From a virus: a stretch of DNA of 38,888 nucleotides. The stretch is from positions 1-38,888 of the IMG/VR virus record IMGVR_UViG_3300033145_002215. The stretch is one strand, 5' to 3'. Below, one piece after another: positions 38,886 to 38,888 of the stretch. Positions within the stretch are counted from its first letter, which is position 1. Each line of letters begins with the position of its first letter. The notes under the pieces are model-generated. The model saw only the letters and a list, made by a program, of their open reading frames with translations, did not search any database and was not told where the DNA came from. The translations under genes and the position numbers were made by a program.

Positions 38886-38888
38886 CCG

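Noticed and set aside
1-38888. CRISPR array or alternative genetic code
   Set aside because: No regularly spaced repeats are seen, and genes end normally at TAA, TGA or TAG with no recurring in-frame stop of one type.

Overview
The window is a stretch of a large, very AT-rich (roughly a quarter G+C) tailed-phage-like genome. The evidence is a family B DNA polymerase with thyX, a phage-type GroES-like co-chaperonin, a phage bS21, three tRNAs or tRNA-like genes, many short overlapping genes with strong AAGGAG sites, and several free-standing homing endonucleases and their remnants. Two small lipoproteins and a 3D-domain cell-wall protein fit a Gram-negative host, but host identity is inference. 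No structural or packaging gene lies in the window.

Layout. (1) 1-8725, minus strand: partial homing endonuclease, thyX, GroES-like, bS21, queE, a decayed endonuclease remnant, a DNA polymerase whose N-terminus is a uracil-DNA-glycosylase domain, a glycosyltransferase, and a PIG-L deacetylase. (2) 8806-14885, plus strand: small unknown genes, a Vsr-type homing endonuclease with its ribosome site in a hairpin, pyrE, a KamA/EpmB-like radical SAM enzyme, a YqeY-like protein and pncB. (3) 14887-15175: tRNA cluster. (4) 15195-22059, minus strand: prs, NDT-like, DUF5664, pyrG, an HNH homing endonuclease, a small lipoprotein, a broken dCMP deaminase, hpt, and a short QueC. (5) 22303-24906, plus strand: two coiled-coil proteins, a J-domain protein, a 3D-domain protein. 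(6) 25134-26833, minus strand: glycosyltransferase and an archaeo-eukaryotic-primase-like protein. (7) 26932-27774, plus strand: small genes and a glycine-zipper lipoprotein. (8) 27834-38837, minus strand: one long glycan operon containing glycosyltransferases, methyltransferases, a DegT aminotransferase, a GNAT acetyltransferase, a DRE-TIM aldolase, a DapA/NanA-like lyase, a CMP-sugar synthetase, a HAD phosphatase and a short nucleotide-sugar dehydrogenase.

How it works together. Prs makes PRPP, which pncB (NAD precursor), pyrE (UMP) and hpt (purines) all use. PyrG, thyX and the damaged dCMP deaminase belong to pyrimidine supply. bS21, the YqeY-like protein, the aminomutase-like enzyme and the tRNAs point to influence on host translation. 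The glycan operon looks able to build and CMP-activate an ulosonic-acid-like sugar and transfer it to an unknown acceptor.

The least explained content is non-coding: two short, relatively GC-rich hairpin elements, each present twice (7964/19988 and 8974/24343), one with a compensatory base-pair change; a GAACAAA...TATAAAA motif just upstream of several genes; a TCTATATATATTA motif upstream of plus-strand genes; and a long intergenic repeat that in two of three copies directly follows a terminator.
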